A stretch of 33,020 bases of DNA from UBA8516 sp035457865 (GCA_035457865.1 DATIAR010000078.1:1-33020); one strand, 5' to 3'. Numbered from the stretch's first letter, positions 7,367 to 15,814 are shown. The notes: a model not told the origin generated them from the letters alone. Translations and numbers: made by a program.

Positions 7367-8790
7367 TTTGGTACACTCCTTAACCAGCCCAAATTGTTAT
7401 TGTAAAGTTCACGAACATCATTTAATGCAAATTTTAGCATAGCTATTCTTTCAATGCCTCCTCCCCATGCAAGCACCGGGTTCTTAATCCCAAGCGGTTT
7501 GGTAACTTCTGGTCTGAATATCCCCATGCCAAAAAGCTCTACCCATTTGCCAAGTTTTTCATTATACACCATCGATTGTAATGATGGCTCAGTGTAAGGA
7601 AAGAATGTTGGCCAGAACTTGACTTTCTTGAGACCCATCTTATAGTAAAATTCACGTTGTAGACCCATCAGGTCTCTAAGTGTAACATTTTTTCCTACAA
7701 CAACTCCCTCTACTTGGTTAAACTCAACAAGATGTTTGTAGCTGACCTTTTCATTTCTAAACACTCTGCCAACAGAGAATACTCTTGCCTCATCTGGATT
7801 GTTGTCTGCCAGGTGTTTTATTGTAACACATGTTGTATGTGTACGTAGAACCATTCTTTTTGCTTCATCAAGTTTCCAGTCATAGTGCCATCCCTTTTTA
7901 TGAGATTCGGATACTTTAGCGATTTGATTAGGTGTAGCAAATTTGTTTGCACTAGCATCCTTTATGTAGAATGTGTCTTGCATTTCTCGTGCGGGATGAT
8001 CTTGTGGAGTAAAAAGTGCATCAAAATTCCAAAAACCCGGTTGAGCAAGATTTCCACATATTTCTGCAAATCCAAGACTAACAAAAATTTCTCTTACTTC
8101 ATTTATGATATCTTGTAAAGGATGAGATCTTGCTGCAAAAACTTCTGGTGCGGGAGCTTCTACATCAATGGCTCTAACCAATATGACATCAGTAGACTGG
8201 GATTTGGTTTGTGTAATCGGAGTATCTAGCCCTTGTTTTGTTAGATTTATTGTTGTAGTTTTTATTGAATCAAGAAGAATAAAATTGGGTCTTTTTTTAA
8301 GAGACTCGAATGCGGATTTATTTTTTATCTCTGAAATAGGGGTTTTGTTAACTAGAATAGAAAGTAATTCTTCTTCTGAAGAATTTTTTATGTTATCTTT
8401 TAGCGTGATAATGTTTGAAGTCTCCCCTTTTGTAATCTCAATCCATCCATTTTGTCTTGCGTTTGAGATTGCAGCATTAAATTCCTCTTCTAAGACAGCA
8501 GTTCTTGCTTCTTCAAAAGTACAAACCTTGTGTTTTGTAAGATGATTAACAAGCCTTCGCTCAGGAAGTCCTTTCTCAGCAGCTTTCTTACCATTTTCTC
8601 CAAGACTAGCAAAGAACACTTCGGATTCATGAATTGCTACTAAATTTTTGTGTTTGAGCCACTCAACACCCCTTCTTACTTGATCTATAGCAAGTTGTGT
8701 ATTTTTTGCAATCTCATCATAAGTTATGTTAGGTGTCTCTTTGAGGGTCTTGATTATTTTATGTTCAATCGGATGAAGAACTTTCGACAT
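7357..8790 (-). CDS. pheS: Phenylalanyl-tRNA synthetase alpha subunit
   Basis: A 477-residue catalytic subunit. N-terminal winged-helix modules (HPIEHKIIKTLKETPNITYDEIAKNTQL) are followed by the class II core. Motif 2 is FRNEKVSYKHLVEFNQVEG and motif 3 is WGGGIERIAML. The chosen start is the ATG at 8790 (MSKVLHPIEHK), not an upstream in-frame codon. It lies 27 nt from a TATA box, so the mRNA would be leaderless, and the extra 24 residues upstream would cover the promoter. pheT follows with a 10-nt overlap. trpS is divergent from the same TATA box. Confidence 0.95.
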   Translation of the reverse strand: MSKVLHPIEHKIIKTLKETPNITYDEIAKNTQLAIDQVRRGVEWLKHKNLVAIHESEVFFASLGENGKKAAEKGLPERRLVNHLTKHKVCTFEEARTAVLEEEFNAAISNARQNGWIEITKGETSNIITLKDNIKNSSEEELLSILVNKTPISEIKNKSAFESLKKRPNFILLDSIKTTTINLTKQGLDTPITQTKSQSTDVILVRAIDVEAPAPEVFAARSHPLQDIINEVREIFVSLGFAEICGNLAQPGFWNFDALFTPQDHPAREMQDTFYIKDASANKFATPNQIAKVSESHKKGWHYDWKLDEAKRMVLRTHTTCVTIKHLADNNPDEARVFSVGRVFRNEKVSYKHLVEFNQVEGVVVGKNVTLRDLMGLQREFYYKMGLKKVKFWPTFFPYTEPSLQSMVYNEKLGKWVELFGMGIFRPEVTKPLGIKNPVLAWGGGIERIAMLKFALNDVRELYNNNLGWLRSVPKCP

Positions 8791-8812
8791 TATCACAAAA
8801 AGCAGAAAAGAC

Positions 8813-8820
8813 TTTTTAAA
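8813..8820. promoter_or_regulatory. Shared bidirectional TATA box for pheS and trpS
   Basis: The sequence TTTTTAAA contains the self-complementary core TTTAAA (8815-8820). Its centre lies about 27 nt from the pheS ATG (8790, minus strand) and about 26 nt from the trpS ATG (8843, plus strand). Archaeal TSS normally falls 25-27 nt from the TATA centre, so both genes would be leaderless and driven from the same element in opposite directions. Inferred from spacing; transcription starts are not mapped. Confidence 0.65.
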
Positions 8821-8842
8821 CCTTAACTTATCTGAATGATGA

Positions 8843-9958
8843 ATGTCAGGCGACGAGTTCACAGTTACTCCATGGAGTGTTGACGGTGACGTTGATTATG
8901 ACAAACTTATTCAAAAATTTGGTACAGAAAAAATTTCATCAGAATTACTTGATAGAATAAAAAAGAAAACTGGCGAATTACATCCGATGCTAAAGCTTGG
9001 ATATTTTTTTAGCCATAGAGATTTTGATAAGGTTTTATCTGAGTATGAAAAAGGAAACAAATTCTATCTTTACACAGGTAGAGGACCATCTGGTTCAGTA
9101 CACATGGGCCATTTACTTCCATGGATTTTTACAAAATATTTACAAGATAAATTTGACGTAAATTTGATTTTTCAGGTTACGGATGATGAGAAATTTCTTT
9201 ATAGTGACGAAAGATCGTTTGACGACGTTTCAAAGTATACATATGAAAATATCTTAGATATCATTGCAGTAGGATTTGATCCTAAGAAGACAAAGATTCT
9301 GATAGACTCAAAGGACATAAAACGGATCTATCCAATTTCTCTTGAAATTGCTAAAAGAATAACATACTCAACCGTAAAGGCAGTTTTTGGTTTTCAAAAT
9401 TCAACAAACATAGGAATGATTGGGTTTCCGCCCATTCAGGCAGCTCCTTGTTTTCTTCCCTCCGTAATAGAGGGCAAACCTACTCCTGTTCTCATACCTG
9501 CTGCAATAGATCAAGATCCATATTGGCGAGTAACAAGAGACATCGCAGAAAAAATCGGATATCCAAAACCTGCACAAATTCATTCTAAATTTCTACCTGG
9601 TCTTGGAATGAAAGGAAAGATGTCTTCATCTATTCCAGAAACTGCAATATTTACAACTGATGAGGAAGAGGCAGTTGACAAAAAGATCTCAAATTCCTTT
9701 ACTGGAGGTCAGCCAACTATTGAACTACAACGCAAACTAGGAGCCAACTTCAACATATGCCCAGTATTTTGGTATTTACGATATTTCTTTGATTCTGAAA
9801 AAGATTCTGATGAACGGGCAAGAAAATGTAAGAGTGGCGAGCTTTTGTGCGGCGAGTGTAAATGTGATCTTAAAGATGCCGCAAAACCTTTCATAGCAGA
9901 TTTTAAGAAAAAAAGGGAAAAAGCAAAAGATCAGATAAACAAATTCATGTTTGAATAA
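8843..9958 (+). CDS. trpS: Tryptophanyl-tRNA synthetase
   Basis: A 371-residue archaeal/eukaryal-type class I synthetase charging tRNA-Trp. The HIGH motif is HMGH at 87-90, within YTGRGPSGSVHMGHLLPW, and the KMSKS motif is KMSSS at 259-263. The catalytic core also has QVTDDEKFLY and the tryptophan-pocket region AIDQDPYWRVTRDIA. A Cys cluster in the C-terminal domain (CKSGELLCGECKC, 329-341) resembles that of other archaeal TrpRS. The ATG lies at leaderless distance from a TATA box shared with pheS. A small gene follows within 5 nt. Confidence 0.96.
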   Translation: MSGDEFTVTPWSVDGDVDYDKLIQKFGTEKISSELLDRIKKKTGELHPMLKLGYFFSHRDFDKVLSEYEKGNKFYLYTGRGPSGSVHMGHLLPWIFTKYLQDKFDVNLIFQVTDDEKFLYSDERSFDDVSKYTYENILDIIAVGFDPKKTKILIDSKDIKRIYPISLEIAKRITYSTVKAVFGFQNSTNIGMIGFPPIQAAPCFLPSVIEGKPTPVLIPAAIDQDPYWRVTRDIAEKIGYPKPAQIHSKFLPGLGMKGKMSSSIPETAIFTTDEEEAVDKKISNSFTGGQPTIELQRKLGANFNICPVFWYLRYFFDSEKDSDERARKCKSGELLCGECKCDLKDAAKPFIADFKKKREKAKDQINKFMFE

Positions 9959-9962
9959 AGAT

Positions 9963-10244
9963 ATGAAAAAAAAGATCATATGTGAAGATGAGTATGAAGC
10001 ACAGAAACTCGCTAGTTTAATTTATGTAAAACAGGACAACGAATCATTCATCACTGGAATTTTAGAAGTTATTGAAAACGAAGTTATCATATCTGTGAAA
10101 GATAAATCGGCACACAGTATTTTACTAAAAGACAAATTTGAGGTAGAATCATTTGCAGATTTTATACAATCAGTTATTGAGAAAAGACACAAAATAACAG
10201 AAACTGCAATTTTTAAGGACACAGTTGAGATTACAAAAGAATAA
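9963..10244 (+). CDS. Small conserved protein of unknown function
   Basis: A 93-residue protein, MKKKIICEDEYEAQKLASLIYVKQD and onward. It has alternating strand and helix character, no Cys motif beyond one residue and no membrane segment. I chose the ATG at 9963, just after the trpS stop, over an overlapping TTG at 9951, because it avoids overlap and is the stronger codon. It is probably co-transcribed with trpS. No domain family recognised. It is convergent with the 10246-10578 gene, separated by 1 nt. Confidence 0.7.
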   Translation: MKKKIICEDEYEAQKLASLIYVKQDNESFITGILEVIENEVIISVKDKSAHSILLKDKFEVESFADFIQSVIEKRHKITETAIFKDTVEITKE

Positions 10245-10245
10245 A

Positions 10246-10578
10246 CTATACTAGCGATTTGTCCATTTCAGTAGTCATTATTTCTTGTACTTTGAGAAAA
10301 TATAATCTAGTTGAGTAGGGCATTTCATCCAAGTGGTTTTCTATGGCCATCATAAAATACCTTACAGCACGCTTTGATACGTCTAAACTGAATTTCATGT
10401 GTAGCACAGGATCTTGTTTAACATTTATCTTGTCTACTAACCATGAAGGAGCCATATCTTTTGCTTCTTGTATGATTTTTTTGTACCAGTAGGCTATGTT
10501 TTCAGGATCAAGGCCGTCTCTTAGTTCTGCTACGTCGGCTGATATTTTGTTTAACATATGATTAGTCAGATTTTTCAT
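10246..10578 (-). CDS. Helical conserved protein of unknown function
   Basis: A 110-residue, mostly alpha-helical soluble protein. Conserved-looking stretches are GLDPENIAYWYKKIIQEAKDMAPSWLVDKI and MAIENHLDEMPYSTRLYFLKVQEIM. There are no catalytic motifs, Cys clusters or signal sequence. It lies between trpS and its follower, which converge on it from the left, and the CoaD gene on the same strand at 10644. Composition and codon use match neighbouring real genes, so I regard it as a genuine lineage-specific protein. Function not assigned. Confidence 0.68.
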   Translation of the reverse strand: MKNLTNHMLNKISADVAELRDGLDPENIAYWYKKIIQEAKDMAPSWLVDKINVKQDPVLHMKFSLDVSKRAVRYFMMAIENHLDEMPYSTRLYFLKVQEIMTTEMDKSLV

Positions 10579-10643
10579 CGCTAGATACTGGAATTTTTTT
10601 GTTTTATTTCAGTTACTCAAAGATAGACAAGTTGTTTGTCAAT

Positions 10644-11108
10644 TCAACGCAAATTTCCTTCAACATCAATTTCAGAGTTTTTAATTCGTGTTGTAGATAT
10701 GCGTTTACCATCTTTTGCAAGAACCATTGGAACGCTTACGACTTCCACTAGAGGAAGATGTTTTTGAGTGCGTAATTTGTTTAATATCTTACCTTGTTCT
10801 ATCATTTCTTCACTAACAACCAAAGCTTCTACTTCATTTTTCAAAACAGCAGGTCCAAAGTCGTTATCAAGTTTGCTTATCTCATAGTGAGAATTTGGAA
10901 AATTTTTATTTAATACAGATTTCAGTGATTCGAGTCTTTGAGGATAATTATGTAATAATTTTTTTTCTTTTTTTATCGCAAATTCATCGCTTGTAAGACC
11001 GATAATGACTTTAGATGAAATAGAAAATCCTTTTTGTAAAAGTGCAAGGTGTCCTTTGTGTATTATATCAAATGTTCCCCCAAGGGCAATTATCTTGAAT
11101 TTAGACAT
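10644..11108 (-). CDS. coaD: Pantetheine-phosphate adenylyltransferase, archaeal type
   Basis: Transfers AMP from ATP to 4'-phosphopantetheine, giving dephospho-CoA, the penultimate step of CoA synthesis. The 154-residue protein has the nucleotidyltransferase signature GGTFDIIHKGH at residues 10-20 (HxGH at 17-20). A C-terminal ISTTRI motif (GKRISTTRIKNSEID) corresponds to the ISSTxxR signature. Length fits archaeal PPAT. It is cytoplasmic. A secreted FxLYD-like gene lies upstream on the same strand, with a 30-nt gap; a functional link is not apparent. CoA supply could serve the nearby PHA locus, but the synteny is not close enough to claim it. Confidence 0.92.
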   Translation of the reverse strand: MSKFKIIALGGTFDIIHKGHLALLQKGFSISSKVIIGLTSDEFAIKKEKKLLHNYPQRLESLKSVLNKNFPNSHYEISKLDNDFGPAVLKNEVEALVVSEEMIEQGKILNKLRTQKHLPLVEVVSVPMVLAKDGKRISTTRIKNSEIDVEGNLR

Positions 11109-11138
11109 ACAGATACTTTGTTTTCTTTTAGATTTACT

Positions 11139-12221
11139 TTACTTTACAAGCATCACATTGATATGACGGCTTGGTTCAGCAAGCGCTACAGCATCTGGAT
11201 CCCACACATATACCTCTGCAAAGAATGCGCCTTGTTTATCTGGAACCCAGTTTACTGAAATTTGCTGTTTTTCCATTCCATGAAATACTCCCTGTACAGT
11301 TCCTATGAATTCAACAGTGGCTGCATCAGCTTCATTTTGTGTAAGGTTTTCAGTTCCAATTTGTTTTATCTGAACATAACAAACATAGGGTTGTTCAGAC
11401 TGTTCAGATGCATATTTTATCCATATTTCACTAGTTATTTTCACTGTGTTTCCAACAGGTATTGTAGAATACTTGTTTCCTATTAGATCGGTAACTGACA
11501 CGTCGTTTATTGTAACAAGTTTTGTAAGTGAACTTATCGATGTTTCTACATTTGTGATATCAGTTAGTGCAGATTGGTAATTATCTGACTCTGCGACAAG
11601 TTTGTATAATTTTGTAATTGAGTTTGGGGTAGAACTTATAGTAAAGACAGATGTCTTTCCAACTCCGATATCGTCTGGTTGTGGCGTTGCAGTTGCTATA
11701 CCGACGACTCTTTCAAAGGCATCATATGAAATCAGATAGATTGTTGTGCCGCTTGTAAGTATGGTTCCTCCATTGATAATAGTTCCTGAAAGTATAAGTT
11801 GATCAGAAATTTCCAGAGTTCCAGGAGTTATTACTAGTACTTGTTGTCTTCCAGGAGAGGAATTGAACCCTGTTAAATTGACTGATATGTCAGTGATAGA
11901 GAGATCCTGTTTTGAGCTAATGGAAAATGGGGCTTTTCCGCCAGCTGGAATAACTTTTAGTAATGTTGTACCAGTCTTGTATTCTAGTATTTTTCCTGTT
12001 TCGTCATAAAAAGAAACTCCTAATTTTACACCAGTAACTGGAAAGTTGTTTTTGTTCTGAACTTCGCCTATAACTACAGTAGAACCATCTTCTGCCTTGT
12101 AGCTAAAAGGAGTTAGGACTTGGACAGTTAGAGTGTCACTTGGTTTGGTGTATTGTGCCCATGAAAGATTAAACGGGAATATTGAAAAAGCTAGCAATAT
12201 AGCAAAAATGATTGCTTTCAT
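11139..12221 (-). CDS. Secreted FxLYD-like domain protein
   Basis: A 360-residue exported protein. The N-terminal signal MKAIIFAILLAFSIFPFNLSWAQ ends in a likely cleavage site at A-Q. The first domain (EVQNKNNFPVTGVKLGVSFYDETGKILEYKTGTTLLKVIPAGGKAPFSI) has the FxLYD pattern of beta-sandwich surface proteins. Further beta-rich segments follow (ITGTILTSGTTIYLISYDAFERVVGIA and WIKYASEQSEQPYVCYVQIKQIG). There is no membrane anchor at the C-terminus. I took the ATG at 12221 instead of an in-frame TTG 15 nt upstream. Archaeal TATA-like ATATAC lies about 37 nt upstream. Function is unknown; a cell-surface role is likely. Confidence 0.82.
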   Translation of the reverse strand: MKAIIFAILLAFSIFPFNLSWAQYTKPSDTLTVQVLTPFSYKAEDGSTVVIGEVQNKNNFPVTGVKLGVSFYDETGKILEYKTGTTLLKVIPAGGKAPFSISSKQDLSITDISVNLTGFNSSPGRQQVLVITPGTLEISDQLILSGTIINGGTILTSGTTIYLISYDAFERVVGIATATPQPDDIGVGKTSVFTISSTPNSITKLYKLVAESDNYQSALTDITNVETSISSLTKLVTINDVSVTDLIGNKYSTIPVGNTVKITSEIWIKYASEQSEQPYVCYVQIKQIGTENLTQNEADAATVEFIGTVQGVFHGMEKQQISVNWVPDKQGAFFAEVYVWDPDAVALAEPSRHINVMLVK

Positions 12222-12348
12222 AAAGATACTTTCCAAAAGTGATTAATCATGTACTGTATATCATAATCTAAACAACGTGGACTAGAAGGTTTTACCAACC
12301 TACGTTTGGAGATAAAATAAGAAAAAGAAAACAAAGATGTTAGTACAT

Positions 12349-12450
12349 CTATTTTTTACTCTTCATAGCGGTAATTGCTAGCCAGTATACTAGGCCTGGC
12401 GCCAATCCCACTATCAAAGGAATGAAAACTGCTATTTCTTCTGACGGCAT
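12349..12450 (-). CDS. Small single-span membrane protein (33 aa)
   Basis: A short frame starting MPSEEIAVFIPLIVGLAPG and continuing LVYWLAITAMKSKK. Residues about 6-28 are a continuous hydrophobic helix flanked by acidic residues (SEE) at the N-terminus and lysines at the C-terminus, so an N-out, C-in orientation fits the positive-inside rule. A TATA-like TTTAAATA lies about 35 nt upstream on the minus strand. It occupies the gap between the secreted protein gene and tRNA-Ala. It resembles the kind of tiny accessory subunit found in membrane complexes; the partner is unknown. Confidence 0.6.
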   Translation of the reverse strand: MPSEEIAVFIPLIVGLAPGLVYWLAITAMKSKK

Positions 12451-12529
12451 TTAATTTCCCTACACAGCAGAGAACCAAATGATATTTAAATCCATCTTTC
12501 ACAGGCACGAATCATTATATTTTAAAAGA

Positions 12530-12601
12530 TGGACTGGTGGGGATTTGAACCCCAGACCCCCCGCGTGCAAGGCGGGTATTCTACCGCTGAACTACCAGCC
12601 C
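12530..12601 (-). tRNA. tRNA-Ala(TGC)
   Basis: A 72-nt intronless cloverleaf on the minus strand. The acceptor GGGCTGG pairs with CCAGTCC, including the G3:U70 wobble that is the alanine identity element. The anticodon stem CCCGC/GCGGG encloses loop CTTGCAC with anticodon TGC. The T loop is TTCAAAT. The discriminator is A and CCA is not encoded. Confidence 0.95.
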
Positions 12602-12687
12602 ATCATAGGGAATTCAAGGCGTGTGGATTTTAATTGTTGCCTTTGTTTAGGCAAAGATTTTATTGATATTGGATAAAACAATTTTTT

Positions 12688-13248
12688 ATGGGATTGTTAA
12701 AATCGGAAGTTGTCTTAAAGACAGGTGACAAGGCTCCTGACTTTGAACTTTTGGGAATAGATGACATGAAGCATAGACTTTCAGAATACAAAGATTACAG
12801 AGGATTGTTAGTAGTTTTCATGTGTAATCACTGCCCTTATGTTCAAGCAAAAATCAATGCATTAGTTGAACTTTATGATAAGTTCAAGGATAAAATTGTG
12901 ATTATAGGAATTAATAGCAATGACCCTACAAACTATCCTGACGATAGTTTTGAGAACATGAAAAGATTTGCTAAGGAAAAAGGGATCAAATTTACATATC
13001 TTGTTGATGAAACCCAGCAGGTTGCAAAGAAATATGGTGCTGTTTGTACTCCAGATCCGTTCCTTTTCGACCAAGACAGGAAACTTATCTTTCATGGTAG
13101 AATAGATAACGCAATGAGGCCAGAAGATATTGCAACGGAGAAGACAATGATTCTAAACATAGAAAAATTCCTACATGGAAAGAAGATAGAGAAGGACTTT
13201 GATCCTTCCATGGGTTGCTCTATCAAATGGAAAAGCCAGCAAACTTAA
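12688..13248 (+). CDS. Thioredoxin-fold redoxin protein
   Basis: A 186-residue cytoplasmic redoxin/AhpC-TSA-family protein. It opens with the redoxin pattern GDKAPDFELLGIDDMKHRLSEY. The active-site segment VVFMCNHCPYVQA carries Cys46 and Cys49 as a CxxC pair. The downstream YGAVCTPDPFLFDQDRKLIFHGRIDN includes the cis-Pro loop. This subgroup is often annotated as thioredoxin family protein and is thought to act as a thiol peroxidase or disulfide reductase; its exact substrate is not known. No partner reductase adjoins it. Confidence 0.9.
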   Translation: MGLLKSEVVLKTGDKAPDFELLGIDDMKHRLSEYKDYRGLLVVFMCNHCPYVQAKINALVELYDKFKDKIVIIGINSNDPTNYPDDSFENMKRFAKEKGIKFTYLVDETQQVAKKYGAVCTPDPFLFDQDRKLIFHGRIDNAMRPEDIATEKTMILNIEKFLHGKKIEKDFDPSMGCSIKWKSQQT

Positions 13249-13273
13249 ATGACCGTTGACTTGAAAAATTTTT

Positions 13274-13361
13274 GGGCCGATAGCTCAGCTTGGCTGGAGC
13301 GTTCGACTGATAAACTTATTCAGATATCGAAAGGTCGTGGGTTCGAATCCCATTCGGCCCA
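13274..13361 (+). tRNA. tRNA-Ile(GAT) with 13-nt intron
   Basis: Acceptor GGGCCGA pairs with TCGGCCC. The anticodon stem TTCGA/TCGAA encloses loop CTGATAA (anticodon GAT) only once a 13-nt intron (13313-13325) at position 37/38 is removed. The T arm GTGGG/CCCAT has loop TTCGAAT and the variable loop is AGGTC. The discriminator is A and no CCA is encoded. A run of T residues (13362-13367) follows directly. Confidence 0.93.
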
Positions 13362-13367
13362 TTTTTT
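13362..13367 (+). terminator. T-run terminator after tRNA-Ile
   Basis: Six consecutive T residues immediately 3' of the tRNA-Ile discriminator base. This is a typical archaeal U-tract termination signal. Confidence 0.5.
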
Positions 13368-13415
13368 AATAGAAAAGACTTATCTTATTCAGAATCTACG
13401 AACGGGCAGTAGCTA

Positions 13416-14204
13416 ATGAAAGAGAAATTCGTTCAAGTCGGTTCCAACAAGATTAGATATCTTGAGGAGGGAGGTTCCGATGGTAATGTTCTTCTTGTTC
13501 ATGGTCTTGGGGCATCTGCTGAAAGATGGGCACGTGTAATTCCACATCTTAGCAAAAAATATCATCTAATTATACCTGATCTCGTAGGTTTTGGTTTAAG
13601 TGACAAACCATCTGTAGATTATACACCGGACTTTTTTTCACAGTTTATTTTTGATTTTCTAAATACGCTTGGGATTACTAGAACAAATATGATTGGATCC
13701 TCGCTTGGTGGCCAGATTGTTGCAGAATGCGCAATAACCCAAAGCAAAATGATTGAGAAGATAGTTCTTGTTTCTCCTTCTGGAATTATGAAACAATCTA
13801 CGCCTACCTTCGATGCGTATACCCTAGCGGCGCTATATCCAACACAAGAGGGTGCAAAGACTGCGTTTCAGATGATGGCAGGAGTTCACAAGGAAATAGA
13901 TTCTGACACCATAAATGGATTTATTCAGCGCATGACACTTCCAAATGCAAAAATGGCTTTCATGTCTACAATTTTGGGGATTAGAAACGCTACTCCACTT
14001 TCAGAGAGACTTGAAAGGATTTTGGTCCCTACTCTGATAGTATGGGGAAAACATGACACCCTTATTCCTGTTGCCTATTCAAAGGATTTTGTTTCTTCCA
14101 TCAAAAATTGTCAATTTGTAGAAATGGAAAGTTCTGGTCATACACCATATGTTGAAGAACCTGAGAAATTCTCAGAGATTGTGCTCAAATTTTTGAACCA
14201 ATAA
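13416..14204 (+). CDS. Alpha/beta hydrolase, possibly PHA-linked
   Basis: A 262-residue soluble hydrolase with a complete triad. Ser96 is in the elbow GSSLGG, Asp214 in WGKHDTLIP and His242 in SSGHTPY. The oxyanion-hole segment is LVHGLGAS. The fold is that of the MhpC/lipase-like group. It directly precedes a phasin-like AbrB protein and lies near phaC, so it might hydrolyse or release PHA oligomers or related esters; that is inference from context only. Other options are a generic esterase or epoxide-hydrolase-like enzyme. There is no signal peptide. Confidence 0.88.
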   Translation: MKEKFVQVGSNKIRYLEEGGSDGNVLLVHGLGASAERWARVIPHLSKKYHLIIPDLVGFGLSDKPSVDYTPDFFSQFIFDFLNTLGITRTNMIGSSLGGQIVAECAITQSKMIEKIVLVSPSGIMKQSTPTFDAYTLAALYPTQEGAKTAFQMMAGVHKEIDSDTINGFIQRMTLPNAKMAFMSTILGIRNATPLSERLERILVPTLIVWGKHDTLIPVAYSKDFVSSIKNCQFVEMESSGHTPYVEEPEKFSEIVLKFLNQ

Positions 14205-14261
14205 TTACATCTACAATGTCATACCAATATGCATATATAGATAAACAGACAATCAAAACCT

Positions 14262-14669
14262 ATGACAGGTAATAGTAACCAATATGATCCAACAACTATG
14301 TTCAAAGAATGGATACAAAAAAGTGGAAAAGCCCAGGCAGAATTTATGAAAACTTTTGGAACAATGATGGGTCAACAAAAACAAGAATTTAATCCTGTAG
14401 AGACATTAAAAGAGATGGCAAGTAAAGGAGTAAAGGCTCAATCGGAAATTATGGAAAATTTTGGAAACATGCAATCCAAGGCAATGGATAGCGCTTTCAA
14501 ACTTGCGCAATCAATGCCACAGTTTGTATCATGGGGAGCATTTAAGACATCAGTTGGCAGTAATGGAAGAATTTCAATTCCAGAAGCTGAAAGAGATGCC
14601 CTTGGACTAAAAGAAGGAGATCTAGTTCAAGTAGTAATCATTCCAATAGAGAAAAAATCAAAAAAGTAA
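14262..14669 (+). CDS. Phasin-like protein with C-terminal AbrB domain
   Basis: A 135-residue protein. The N-terminal ~90 residues are amphipathic helices with repeated AQAEFMKTFGTMM / AQSEIMENFGNMQ elements typical of PHA granule phasins. The C-terminal ~40 residues (SVGSNGRISIPEAERDALGLKEGDLVQV) are a SpoVT/AbrB swapped-hairpin fold. A granule-associated protein that can also oligomerise, or bind DNA, through AbrB would fit. Haloarchaeal phasins paired with AbrB-like domains are a family precedent. It is convergent with phaC and 57 nt downstream of the alpha/beta hydrolase. The role as phasin is inferred from location and composition. Confidence 0.78.
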   Translation: MTGNSNQYDPTTMFKEWIQKSGKAQAEFMKTFGTMMGQQKQEFNPVETLKEMASKGVKAQSEIMENFGNMQSKAMDSAFKLAQSMPQFVSWGAFKTSVGSNGRISIPEAERDALGLKEGDLVQVVIIPIEKKSKK

Positions 14670-14707
14670 GGTAAAAACTACGATAACATTTTACAATCTT
14701 GGATTTC

Positions 14708-14720
14708 GGTATGTTATACC
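14708..14720. repeat. Short inverted repeat GGTAT-n3-ATACC
   Basis: A 13-nt interrupted palindrome in the gap between the convergent phasin-like gene and phaC. Ten of its bases (ATGTTATACC) also occur in the longer palindrome at 17780-17799 upstream of the winged-helix regulator. It could be a second binding site of the same factor or a coincidence. Confidence 0.35.
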
Positions 14721-14743
14721 TACACAAAATTAGCTAGACAAAT

Positions 14744-15814
14744 TTATTTTTCAGATCTTTCTTTTAACCATTGTCCAAGTTCTGGAAGAACAACTTTTTG
14801 TGAAAATGAGCTTGCTATCATACCAACATGACCAGTTGGATAAATTCTAAGAGTTTTATCTTCGCTTCCTACTGCGTAGTGTAAAGGCATACTACATTCA
14901 GGCGAGACTAGGTGATCACCTACAGCGACTTGTGTAAATATTGGCATAGTGATATTTCTAAGCGATACAAGTTTACCACCTACATACATGTTATTTTGTA
15001 TCAACACACTGTCTTGATATATGTCACGAATCCATTGTTTGAAAAGCTCACCAGGAATTGGTGGAGTTTCGTTTAACCATTTTTCAATGCGCAGAAAATT
15101 ATCTACATAGTTTTTGTCTTCCACATTTCTAAAAAAGTTAATGTACTTTTCTATCCCTTGTTCAAATGGTTTTAAGACCGAAAATACGTAATACATGAAT
15201 TCAGGAGGCATATTACCAATGATTTCTACCATCTTATTTACATCCACATGCTTTGCTAGGTTAGCAACAACAGTTGTATCTCGTTTGCCATCAATTACAG
15301 GTGCAGTGGCTATCAAATTTTTGATTTTGTTGGGATGTAATGCTGCATACACTGTGGCCAAAGTTCCACCAGTACAGTAACCTTGTAATGATACCTTCTC
15401 AACTGAAGCCTCATTTCGCACAAAATCTACACAATTATCAATGTAACCATTTACGTAATCATCGAAGCTAAGATATTTGTCTATTTTAGTAGGGGTTCCC
15501 CAGTCAATCATATACACATCAAAGCCTTGAGTTAGGATATTACGAACCCAACTTTTTTGTGGATGTATATCTAAAATGTGGTACCTGTTTATCAGAGCGT
15601 ATGCTATGACAATTGGAATTTTATGTTGTTTTTGAGTTGGAGAATTGAAATGTAATAAACGAACCTTGTCCTCTGTATATGCAACGTCATAAGGTGTCAT
15701 TTCAAGATTGATTTCACCTGGAGCTGGCACCATTTTTGGAGCTTCAATAATATTTTTGTTAAATTTAAAAAATTCACTAACAATCTTTGGATCTATTTTT
15801 AATTCATTTTCCAT
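14744..15814 (-). CDS. phaC: Class III polyhydroxyalkanoate synthase catalytic subunit
   Basis: Polymerises (R)-3-hydroxyacyl-CoA into PHA at granule surfaces, together with PhaE. The 356-residue protein fits class III PhaC. The lipase-like box is GYCTGG with the nucleophile Cys147. The other catalytic residues are Asp300 (VAVGDHLVSP) and His329 (YPTGHVGM). The signature WGTPTKIDKYLSFDDYVNGYI precedes the box. The start is taken as ATG 15814 (MENELKIDPKIV), which overlaps the phaE stop by 11 nt; an in-frame codon 18 nt upstream is less likely. Operon phaE-phaC. Confidence 0.95.
   Translation of the reverse strand: MENELKIDPKIVSEFFKFNKNIIEAPKMVPAPGEINLEMTPYDVAYTEDKVRLLHFNSPTQKQHKIPIVIAYALINRYHILDIHPQKSWVRNILTQGFDVYMIDWGTPTKIDKYLSFDDYVNGYIDNCVDFVRNEASVEKVSLQGYCTGGTLATVYAALHPNKIKNLIATAPVIDGKRDTTVVANLAKHVDVNKMVEIIGNMPPEFMYYVFSVLKPFEQGIEKYINFFRNVEDKNYVDNFLRIEKWLNETPPIPGELFKQWIRDIYQDSVLIQNNMYVGGKLVSLRNITMPIFTQVAVGDHLVSPECSMPLHYAVGSEDKTLRIYPTGHVGMIASSFSQKVVLPELGQWLKERSEK

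Noticed and set aside
8834..8845. CTGAATGATGA as D'/C' boxes of a C/D RNA
   Set aside because: Lies within the pheS-trpS promoter and trpS start; no flanking guides, C or terminal stem.
12479..12676. Plus-strand frame with WTGGDLNPRPPACKAGILPLNYQPI
   Set aside because: Antisense reading of tRNA-Ala, not a protein.
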